Shown: positions 24,110 through 34,400 of the stretch, in pieces
Numbering within the stretch: position 1 is the first letter of the stretch
How the letters are laid out: every line of letters starts with the position of its first letter
NCBI GenBank assembly: GCA_037447655.1
Contig: JBBHKE010000144.1
Location: 1 to 62,000, forward strand
Origin: Zygnema cylindricum
Taxonomy: Eukaryota; Streptophyta; Zygnematophyceae; Zygnematales; Zygnemataceae
Direction: 5' to 3'
DNA length: 62,000 nucleotides
Program-made: the position numbers and the translations under genes
Notes under the pieces: generated by a model
What the model saw: only the letters and a program-made list of their open reading frames with translations
Database searches by the model: none
Told to the model about the DNA's origin: nothing

Positions 24110-24616
24110 TCCTGCCACGTATCGCTAGGTCATGCCACGTCATGCCATGTCCAAAGACCTCCAAAGTGACCATTCCGTGACTTCCGCGATGATTAGAGCC
24201 ATCGGATGAAAACCGGCGTTTAATGTACGCCGTTGAAATAAATGTCCCATTCATTTATTTCGTGCGACGGATTTGATGTACGCACTGAATCTGCTACGTC
24301 TCTATGTTTCTTTTTTCACAGTTACATTAATCAAACTAATGTATTGTTCAATGTTTAAATGTGAATCCTGCCACGTATCGCTAAGTCATGCCACGTCACG
24401 CCACGTCCAAAAACCTCCAAAGTGACCATTCCGTGACTTCGGCGATGATTAGAGCCATCGAATGAAAACCGGCGTTTAATCTACGCCATTGAAATAAATG
24501 TCCGATTCATTTATTTCGTGCGACGGATTTGATGTACGCACTGAATCTTCTACGTCTTTATGTTTCCTTTTTCACAGTAACAATAATCAAACTAATGTAT
24601 TGTTCAATGTTTAAAT
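24110..24616. repeat. Tandem duplication, unit about 255 bp
   Basis: Two head-to-tail copies, about 24110-24363 and 24366-24616, both running from CCTGCCACGTATCGCTA through GATTAGAGCCATCG, CGGCGTTTAAT, TTCATTTATTTCGTGCGACG and GATGTACGCACTGAATC to TTGTTCAATGTTTAAAT. Differences are scattered single bases, so the duplication looks fairly recent. No ORF spans it. Confidence 0.9.
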
Positions 24617-24649
24617 AAATATTGTACCTCTTGTTATGTAGCAAACTTC

Positions 24650-24725
24650 TACGAGAGATCGGTTAGAGCTGACGGCTACGCCACGCTCTGCCAGTCGGAG
24701 GTGCGAGTCCTGCCGGACTCAACCT
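24650..24725 (+). repeat. tRNA-like sequence, possible SINE head
   Basis: Contains an A-box-like GGTTAGAGCTGACGG and, about 35 bp on, a B-box-like GGTGCGAGTCCTGCCGG (consensus GGTTCGANTCC with one change), giving a T-loop with four of five stem pairs. The acceptor stem does not close convincingly. A tRNA-derived SINE head or decayed tRNA gene is more likely than a functional tRNA. Confidence 0.4.
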
Positions 24726-25059
24726 TTTGTTGAGAGTGACTTAGGTCACTTTTAAGTCATGCTTATGGGGCTAAGGCAGCCATGGCTCCACCAGCCTCTT
24801 TATCCTTCATTGACTACAACAAGTATGGGGGATAGAGTGAAAAGGTGGAGGCAAGTTGCCTGCGATTTTACTTTTCCTATTTTTCCTAGTAAGTTCAGGC
24901 CTAGAAAATACAATAAAAATCTATTAATTTCAACACGTGTTACTTTAACTATAAGGGACATGACTAAAACTTGTTTTCACATGTCTAAACATCGATTATG
25001 TGAACACATATTAGCGACTTAAAAGTGGGAATGTGCATGTAAATTAGTGTTGTGTATAC

Positions 25060-25637
25060 TACACCTTGAATCGTTATTAGCGTTAATAAATTATTAGTGT
25101 TAAAAATGAATTTGCATTATTAACGATAATTTGGATTTTTCAAGATTTCGAACAGAGAAAAAATACTCTAATTGATTCATATCGTTGATTTGGGTACAAG
25201 GAATTTGCCATCACGATCTTCACAGTAAAATAGGTGAAAGTACAAAACGTGACAAATCGTACACCGTCGCGTCTTTTTACTTTAATTTTTATAACTATAA
25301 TTTGGGTTTTCTTCCGTATAATTAATACGTTATCAATATCTTTACACTAAAATAGGTACGATCGCATTCAAATTTTTATTTTGAGCGCAATTTTACTTGC
25401 GATTGTGATTATTTTAATCCATATTTCGTACTTTCCTATTTAACAAGTACCATTTTGTATGGACTCGTACACCACACTATTTAATAACATCATAAACTAC
25501 AATTAATAACGCTAATTCACCAAAACCTTAATTAACGTAATATAAAATTAGTGTTATTAATTCAATTTCACGTAAAACCCAAAAAAATCGGGGGTGTCGA
25601 TATAGCGTTAATAACGTTACTAACGATTCAAGGTGTA
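25060..25637. mobile_element. B-type inverted-repeat element (TACACCTTGAATCGTTA ends)
   Basis: Left end TACACCTTGAATCGTTATTA and right end TAACGATTCAAGGTGTA are inverted repeats. The body shares ACAAATCGTACACCGTCGCGTC and neighbouring sequence with 59795-60348. No ORF, so non-autonomous. TA dinucleotides at both ends suit a TA-targeting transposon. Confidence 0.8.
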
Positions 25638-25684
25638 GTTAATGTTTGCATATTGTTGGCTTTGGGTATTTTACCCCAAAATAG

Positions 25685-26086
25685 TAGTGTTGGGTATCGT
25701 GTAAAATCATATCGCAGTTATCCCGATATTCGATATATCGATTATCGATCGGTCAGAGGCCTTGATATATCGTACCTGGACCAACATAGATTATCGCAAT
25801 ATATTTGGTAAAAGGTGGGTGTCCGTACAGATATAGTACGGGAAATCGTACGGAACCACCTCCCCCACCCCCCCAAGAGCGCGCACCACGGGGGGAGGGG
25901 CGGGGGGGCTGGGGGGGCTGGGGGGGCTTTGGGAAAAAAGATTTAGAAAAAAAAAAAAAACAATATATATCACATAAATATCGCGAAATTTAGCTTTTCG
26001 GTTTATTGAAGCAATATATCGATTATCAGAAACCTAAAACTTTGTACATATCGAATATCGACAAGTGGTCCTCGATACCCAACATA
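25685..26086. mobile_element. D-type inverted-repeat element with G-rich core
   Basis: Begins TAGTGTTGGGTATCG and ends CTCGATACCCAACATA. CGATATATCG-type motifs fill both arms. The centre (about 25855-25930) is C-rich then G-rich (GGGGGGCTGGGGGGGCTG repeats). The segment with GGTGGGTGTCCGTACAG matches 57089-57111 of the 56773-57235 element in opposite orientation. Confidence 0.75.
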
Positions 26087-26383
26087 AGTTAACGCTACAT
26101 TGTCAATTGTGTAACTTTTGTTATGTTACAATATCTTTCATGTACCAGTTTTAATGACTGAGTTGCGCTGTCAACTGGAAAAAGGTCGTCGCATGTCCGT
26201 TTAATTAAGTAAATTAACTATTATAATGTCCTTTAACATTAATAACATCGCAGTTAGGTGGTTTTGTTAGAGTTAATTGACATTGTTATGTGTCTTAACT
26301 TTAATAATTAATTTTAGTTTAGGTGTGAGGGTCAAAATTTGGGGGCACCGAATTAGTGTTAATAACGCTAATAGCGATTCACG

Positions 26384-26388
26384 GTGTA
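26384..26388. mobile_element. Right terminus of a decayed B-type element
   Basis: TAATAGCGATTCACGGTGTA ends at 26388, the typical B-type right end, preceded by GTGTTAATAACGC. The left end was not found; it should lie between about 26090 and 26280. The neighbouring 26400-26870 holds two related blocks (CAAGCCT-CATACATTTG..., AAAATAAACCCTAAACATACGGTC) about 240 bp apart. Confidence 0.5.
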
Positions 26389-26399
26389 CAACATATGTT

Positions 26400-26870
26400 T
26401 CAAACAAGCCTCCATACATTTGCGGTTCCCTTGCGGAACCCCTCAGCACATTCGACACCTCTTAGGATCGGGTATGTGAATAGGGCTCATATGTTTAGGG
26501 ACATTTATTATTTGTTTCATTAACATTAAAAAAACAAAAAGAGATAAAATAAACCCTAAACATACGGTCGCGCGGAGAAAACGAGAGGCGTTGGCGACGT
26601 GGACCCCTTCGCGACGCCTCCGGAGGCCAAAAAGTTGCAAGATTCATTATGGGTATCGAACAAGCCTGCATACATTTGTGGGACCTTCGGCACCTCTTTG
26701 GATCGGGTATGTGAAATAGGGTTTTGTGTTTTGGGTTTTTTTTTTAATAAAAAATAAACAAAAACAAATAAAATAAACCCTAAACATACGGTCACGAGGA
26801 GAATACGGGTGATGTAGACGCCTTTGGCATCCTTGCGGAGCCAAAAAGTTGCAAGATTCAACACAACACA
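26400..26870. repeat. Diverged direct repeat, about 240 bp unit
   Basis: Two copies of a block containing CAAGCCT(C/G)CATACATTTG, GGATCGGGTATGTGAA, AAATAAACCCTAAACATACGG and GCCAAAAAGTTGCAAGATTCA, at about 26400-26648 and 26660-26862. No coding function is evident. Confidence 0.75.
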
Positions 26871-26881
26871 GTCATGTAATG

Positions 26882-27369
26882 TACACCGTGAATCACTATT
26901 ACTTACAAAAAATAGTGTTAAAAAAAAACAATGTTATTGATTATATTTTGTGTTAAAGGGCCTAACGCTAACAAAACATTAACGTTAATTTAGACATATA
27001 ACACTAATTTGGATACACGCTCCCATAGTGTATCCACCCAGTGTTCACACAGTCGACGTTTGAACATTATGAGAATAGGTTCACGCGATTTTTCACCGTC
27101 TTTATCACTATAAATCAAATGAGTCTGCTTTCCCGTGTCCACGTCACCTCACTGTCCGAGACTTATTTTGTACTTTTGTATAAAGTGCAGTAGCGGGAAT
27201 TGTTTACACATGTCGTACGTCGACCTATTAAAGTACTTTATCTTTTGAATTATAATAATTGACACAAACAAAGTCGTACTTGTATTAGCGTGAAGGGAGT
27301 AAAATTATTATTGATTATATTTTAGGGGCACCGATGTAATGTTATTAATACTAATACCGATTAAGTGTA
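26882..27369. mobile_element. Diverged B-type inverted-repeat element
   Basis: Begins TACACCGTGAATCACTATTA and ends near AATACCGATTAAGTGTA at 27369. It contains ATTAACGTTAATTT and GGGGCACCGATGTAATG, shared with other B-type copies. No ORF. Confidence 0.55.
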
Positions 27370-28137
27370 ATGTAAGCTTGGCGTTCCATCAGGAAATTTT
27401 GTAATCGTACGAACAAGTATACAAAATATTACAATTTGAACGAAACGATGTTCTGTCGCGCACAGTATGTAATCCACGTGCTCAGAATGTGTGGTACCAT
27501 GTAAGATATGATCGTATATTGAAAATCGTCAAATATTTTTTACACCGACCAACTTCAACTTGAAATCGTCATTTGCATACCATGTATGTGCGGACCAGGG
27601 GCAACGTACCACAAATTTTGTACTCTTTGCAAACGCTTGTCTGATGCTAGCTCATTATTTTTAGCGTTTAACCATAGTTCAAAAGTAGGTGACCGTACGC
27701 CCATACAATATGCCTATTGTACGCAAAACATACAATATGCCCTTAAGACCCATATTGTATTGGCCGCAAAATGAAATAAAATAGGAACACGGTTGAGTTG
27801 CACATCGATCCATAGAGAAGTAAACGACATGTCTAAATTTTGAAAAAAAAAACGGAAAAAAAAAGTATTTATGTGAGTTTTGGGGGACTTTTTATTTAAA
27901 CCGTCAGATTTGGACGATCGGAAAGTCGCTGATCAAAGTAGGCGAATTAAAAAGATCACATGAAAAGCCCATAACACAACTTACGAAAGGACAATCTGTC
28001 ATATTAGCGTCAGCAATTTTGAGGGCCACACTAAATAAAGCCTCAAATTGACCAACCAAGCAGTATGTGACGATAAAAAAAAAAAAATACCACACTACCA
28101 AAAAAATTACCAAAACCTACTGACCAACCCTGTTGGT

Positions 28138-28355
28138 GGCTTTTCCCCCGGAATGTCATCCTACGCTGTGTCAGTTTGCTAAAAAAATTCGTCCGGCGGC
28201 GTGCGCTGTATGTTGATCTTACGTCAGATTCGGACGTTTGTACAGGAGTGTGCACGACGCACACACATACAGTATGGCTACGTTGCCCGAGTTTTGGGCA
28301 AAGTTTTGTGCGCCTACCAAAGGCCTACCATAAAAAAGCCTACTTTTGAACTATG
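28138..28355 (+). repeat. Dispersed repeat copy 2 (matches importin promoter repeat)
   Basis: Same orientation and order of blocks as 152-361, with scattered substitutions. No gene follows it here, which suggests the sequence is a repeat rather than a duplicated promoter-gene pair. Confidence 0.7.
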
Positions 28356-28571
28356 GTTTCTGCTTTTTCGCGTGACGAATGAGCGCTTCCACAAATAGTG
28401 TGACGAATAGCCGGTAACAAAAACAGCCTGACGAAAGTTCGTTACGAGACCAATTTCGTGATTTCCGTTGAATTTTTGAATGCATATATCATGTGCGAAA
28501 TTTTTCGATATCGTTGGGTGCCGTCCTGACACGTATGTTTATTAACCAACGTGTCGCGGCTCAATTTTTTT

Positions 28572-28614
28572 TGTAAATGGTGATGTACCTCCTCGAGGTA
28601 CATCACCATTTACA
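28572..28614. repeat. 43 bp palindrome (20 bp stem, 3-base loop)
   Basis: Arms TGTAAATGGTGATGTACCTC and GAGGTACATCACCATTTACA are exact reverse complements around the centre CTC. Transcribed DNA would form a very stable hairpin. No open frame surrounds it, and no T-run terminator fits a eukaryotic setting. Confidence 0.95.
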
Positions 28615-30700
28615 GAAACTTTCGACGCGAATGCTTCGCGAAATACATCCAACGGTCATTGTTGCCTCCCAGACCTTTGGAGAATATTGGCAAGATTCTC
28701 TGTAATGTTGTTCGAGTATAAAAACAAAATAATAGGTACGGCGTAGTACGGATAGGTCCGGATTTCTGTAAACAACCTCACTTTTCGTTTGATGGAACAC
28801 CACCCTAACTCACTTTTTTGCTTATAAAAACTGGTCCTTGACGGCCGAAGAAAACATTGCCAATTTGCCACTTGCGAAGAAAACATAGCCATCCCAAGGG
28901 CACTGAAGAGGATGAGAGAATGGCACCGTACTTTGAGTCGCAGGAAAAACTTTTGATGCATGTCATGGGTCCATGCATCCTATATATATTCAACTAAGAA
29001 AGTCAAACGGCAATATTTTCAACGGCAACAAAGTACAACGTCAACTTGCGAACGGGCGGAGGAGCCGCGCGCGTTAAATTAGGATATAACCGTTCGTTTT
29101 CATGATCGACGATGTCTTAAAGTTTTTTTCAAGTCGCGCGGGATTTCAGGATCTGACTGTTTGAGTTGAAGATCCACGGTTTATGATTGTCGTTCGAGTA
29201 CAGACAACTAGACAAAGGCACCGTTGGGGCGCGAGGAGTACGACATGACAACGGACACATTGAAATCTCAAGTGATCAACGGGCTCGATAGTCACACGTG
29301 TTAGATATTCCATTGACAAATGGTATTGTGTAGAACTTAAACAGCGCATAATCCTTTTTGTCGGCTTGTGCTGATGTCATCGTCCAGCGACCGCTGCAGA
29401 TTCACCCCGATATGATCTGGCTGGTCATCATCTGTACCTTCTAGTACCGCCTCCGCAGATTCACACAGTTGACTGGATGTCGCCGCCCGTTCCTCGCCCG
29501 GCCTTGTCTCCCAATCGGCCGAGCCTCGGAAATCATGATCTGATTTGTCATCATCTGTACCTTACTACCTTTACATAGCAACAGAACCCCATTGTCGAGT
29601 CTTCTTAACGCCCCGCATGTTGACATGCCATAATTTTAACAACGTATTTTTTTTTTCCAGTCGATAAAAAAGGCCAAAGCAAAAGCAAAGGCGAAGGCAT
29701 CATTGCGACTTTGAGTTTGACTTTAACTTCCACTCATATCTGACTCTAACTCAGAGTTTGACATCTCCAGTATTTCTTTGACCTAGAATGGTATGTTGTG
29801 ACCAACCTAGACAGCATTACAACACAAGAAGAGGAAACAGAATTCAAAGGTGAAGAACGAAATTAGAATGGACTAGATTTAGAGGAAGGAGAAAGAGAAG
29901 AGGTAAAACAGAAAAGGTGAAGGGAAAGGGAACAGGAGGCTTAAACTTGTGCGCGAAATTTCATTACTTTAATGATTGCGGCTGGATAAAATTTCATCCC
30001 TTAGTACAACATCTGTAGAAAATACCAGTACAGGAATTTACCGGGTTGGCGGGTTCACTTGGTATTGAACCAAACCCTAAAAACACTAAACCGTATTTGG
30101 CGTGCGCACCAAACATTTGGACAGGCCTGAATGTAAATTTTAACTGAAAATAGGTGAGTAGCATCGACTACGGAATAAAAGGAGAAGAAAGTGACGTGGA
30201 TGAGAAAAAATCAGAGGAAGAGACCAAATTGACAAACCACTCATGTTTCTCTTTTCACTACTCTCATGCGCTATCCTTTACACCCTTTTACCTCCACTCC
30301 CCTTTTTAGTTCCCATACCCCCTTCCACCCAACTCGTCCTTTACCTCCACTCCTCTTTCCTTTCTCCCTTTATCCCTTCCTCTCAGTTGCTATGATTTCT
30401 TTCAGCCTCCATGTGGAACGGTAAATGTGAATCTCACATTCTGTGCCCATCTCTTGTTCCTTTTTCCATACGAAAGTAAGTAAAGAAGACTTTACTAAAA
30501 ATTTCCACAGGAATCCAAGTAAAGAAGACTATACTAAGAAGTCCAACGGTAAACCATCGTCATCATCACTACAATCAAGCAGAGGGAGGAGAGGAGAGGG
30601 AGAGGGAGAGTGGAGAGGAGAGGAGAGGAGAGGGAGAGGAGAGAGAGGGAGAGGAGAGGGAGAGGAGAGGAGAGGAGACGAGACATTTATTAGATTACTA
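28615..30700. other. Intergenic DNA, no gene recognised
   Basis: Short frames only, with no recognisable protein motif. A 35 bp block (TGATCTG...GTCATCATCTGTACCTT) occurs twice at about 29416 and 29536. Purine-rich repeat (GGGAGAGG/GGAGAGGA) fills 30583-30690. Confidence 0.45.
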
Positions 30701-30860
30701 GGGATTTATTGATGACGAGATTTTAGACGATAATGAGATGAGATGATGATGATGACATGACATACATGATGATGGCATGATGACATGATGATATTTGATG
30801 ATGACATGATGACATGATGATGGATGATGGGATGATGACATGATGATGATGATCCGGTCC
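30583..30860. repeat. GGAGAG purine tract followed by ATGATGACATG microsatellite
   Basis: 30583-30690 is (GAGAGG)n-type purine repeat. 30735-30855 is a run of GATGATGACATGATGAC-type units. The two simple repeats adjoin. Confidence 0.85.
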
Positions 30861-30959
30861 AGGTCAGGTTCTATAGGGATTTTGATGTTTCACAAAGCCA
30901 TGGTATGCGACATCACAAATGTTATCTGCAAGACATCCACACTGTGACCAGACCCACAT

Positions 30960-31245
30960 TTAATTACACCATAACTGGTACGTTTAACCACGCAAACACG
31001 GGTGCATTTAACCACACCATAACTGGTGCATTTAACCACACCATACTGGTGCATTTAACCACCATAACTGGTGCATGTAACCACGCCAAAATTGGTGCAT
31101 CTGATCAAATTGGTGCAGTTAACCACACCATAACTGGTGCATTTAACCAAATTGGTGCAATTAACCACACCTTAACTGATGCAGTTAACCATGCCAATTG
31201 GTGCACTTAACCACACCGTAATTGGTGCATTTGACCGCACCAATA
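30960..31245. repeat. Minisatellite, about 24 bp unit
   Basis: About a dozen degenerate copies of TTAACCACACCATAACTGGTGCA. It lies about 200 bp beyond the NMNAT stop codon. A frame of about 100 codons through it is a repeat artefact. Confidence 0.9.
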
Positions 31246-31451
31246 TTGGTGACCCCGTGGAAACTCAAACATCATGTGGACCCTCGGCTTCCTCTAAAAA
31301 CAAAAAACAGCTTGACCACTAAAAGCATTATGCTATTCTGTCTACGACACGTACCTTCCATTACGACAATAATTTTCACTTATTGAACTGCCAGCAACTT
31401 TTAGGAAAGGACATTATGGAGTATACAACATATACAATAGCCTTAACAAGG

Positions 31452-34400
31452 CTAACCTAATCTTTCTCTTTGGTATAAGGAATGACTATTGATATATTTG
31501 ATAACAGAATCCGGAGTGAGATATTTGATTGAGAGGCCTCGCGAGATGTTTTGCCTGAATAGCACCATTCAACCGTACATATTTTCCCCGTCAGAAAAAA
31601 CCTCCACCCAAAAACCTTCTCTTAGAAAAACGGAAATAAGATTAACAAGCAACAAGGAAAAACATGTAAAAGAACAATCACAGATATGGGTTATCGGAAA
31701 GTCTTAGTGTTGTATATCGAACAAATACAGCGCAAAATATCACGATATCGGCATCATCGGGATATCGAGACTGTAAAATTGAATATGCATCGTGTTTTGC
31801 CGATGATTATCGATGGTAACTGGCGATAATGGACCTATGATGAGAGGGGTACCATCTAATTATGGATTTGTAATGTCACAGCTGTAGACCAAGCATCAGT
31901 TTCCAATGGAAGTGGTCAAATGCAGTTGGTTTAATCCTCAAAAAAGAGTCAAATATAAACTTCATGAGATGAATCGGACTGTGCAAGACCTTAACTCACG
32001 GTTTAAGAACAAAGGCAAATGGGCAGTTCACCGTACGGTAAATCCGTACGTATATCTTTAGCAAACAGAAAACTTATCTCGCCAAATCTTAAAACTCTGC
32101 GTACAAAATCTGAAAAGTAACAATCAAGGTTCTAAGTCAAACATTTGGTACAAATTCATTACTACGGTATCATCTAGCGTACAGTATGGAGAAAAGCTTT
32201 TCTGCCTCGACGACGCAAGGAAAATAACTAAAAGGAAGAGTCGTATGGAAATAATGGTGCAGATACTGATGATATTGCGATATCGATATCAGTATATCGC
32301 GACAATCGGCAATATCAATTATCGAGCCACTCTATCGATTATCAGGACCATTAAAAGAGGATATTTCGATTATCGGCAAAACGTGCTCGATATACAACAC
32401 TAGGAAAGCTATTCAAATCCTCCTAAATAAAACAGGTGAATAAACAAACAAAGCAGATACCATGAATAGTTTTTCATACACATCAGCATCTGCATTAACA
32501 CAAAACTACTTTACACAGAGAGAATTTTGAGCCATAGCCAAGGATCTTTACAAAAATAACACATAAAGTGATCCACAAGATGGCTCCTCCAAGTTCTCTG
32601 ATAAGGGTTGCTTGGAACTTGCCTCAACTTTGTAGCGCTGATGTCATTTGTTATCCATTCGTCAATAATAACCACACGTTTCTGACAACAACAAAAGACC
32701 GAGTGTCAGAGTCAGTTTCATTACAAGGGCAGTTTGCAACTTTTGCAATAAGAAATATCTAATGTGAAGCACTAACAAACACAATTGCAAGTGTTTCCCT
32801 ACCTCCAGTTCTCGCCATAAATGCTTGCATCCATCCTAGACTTATGTTTGAAAAATCTGAAAAGTACATTATTTATAAAACTACAGAAATTTTATAACGT
32901 ATACCATATTTTACATTTTACTGTCTATATTGAACGTTACAGTAAGAAGTCACGGATCAATGTTCGATCACCCATCCAATCAGTACGGAATTTGATGCAC
33001 AACTCTTTTTGTCGTTGCAGGTTCAGAGTATCAACCATCTGATGCTCTCATTGGACGAATTTCAAGAACTAAGTAATTTCAAATCGCAATTTGTTAACCT
33101 TTAAAAAATAATCATGTCAAGGTAGGCCGTGAATTATGAATAGGCTATGTCCATGTTGTGATACACTTGCACCTTTTGTTGTCAAGTTTGTAATAAATCA
33201 ACCTATTTTAATGATTGCAGTTCGAACTGAAAATCAAATTCAAACTGAAGAATTAACTTTCATCCCATAACCTGTTTTGAACACTTTATCCCATTTGTGG
33301 TTTTGCATTAAGGTCATGTAATATTTGAGTCAACGGCTAGTCAACACAGTATAGCTTACCCTATGCTCGTATAACAAATCATTATCCTGGATAAACTTTC
33401 GTGCATTACTTCCACCCCGAGTAATGCAAACAATGCCATAGTTAGAAAGTATTTTTTTCACCTGCGTCGTCACATTAAATCATCACCATTAGAACGTTTC
33501 CTGTCCATTACTTGATAAAAAATAGTAACGACTTCATTCAAAAACCTCAACAACAGCAAATGAACAACGGACGATGTGGGTTTATTAGTCTTTCAAAGAA
33601 ATATTATATGTCCCTCAAAGCAATCAACGATTTTCTCAGACATTTATAAGGTTAAGTCATAAAAAAAAAACCCCACCTGTTCCGGTTGCCATACCCCTGG
33701 AACACCGAAAGACTCGAGAAGGTCTGCCCCACACACAAGCACTGGTCGTACTTTTTCTGCAAAAGAGGAAAGCGAAAAGAAAATATTAAAAACTAATTCA
33801 ATTCAGAATACGGCAGAAATAGAAGATCAGCCAATACAAACCCTTTCGACACTAAGTACACTTATCATCCGGAATCTTTTTGAATAATGTTTTTGAGGAG
33901 GAACTTTACCGTTGTCTGGAGTTAAGGGGGGATTCAAGGCCGAATCGAGTCTTTGAAGTACAAAAAGCGTCGGTTGATAGGACAGTTGCTTTGCCTAAAC
34001 AGAGATACCCACCTCCAGCATGAAAGAAAACGAAATGCTTGCCCACTCAAAACGACAAAAAACAGTTCAACAACAAGACAAGCAAATTTTGAAAAATGGA
34101 TCTCCATTCATTTTTTCTCAAGGACCTCCAATATCTACATGCAAGCCAAAACGGCACTTTTTTTTCTCCTTTGCCTAGTCCTTTTCTTCTATTACAGTTC
34201 ACGAAAAACATATTCACGACTGAAGAAATGACACAGCCACCAAGAGACAGCTCAAAAGTTGCAGAGATAATTGTGCTCCATCGAAATCCCTAGACTGTGA
34301 AAGTCAAAATACTTTCATGCAGATAAGTCATAACTACTCAAATGCAATAACGGAATTACTCGAGTGTGTTATTGGCACAATAATAATATTCGGACAGAAA

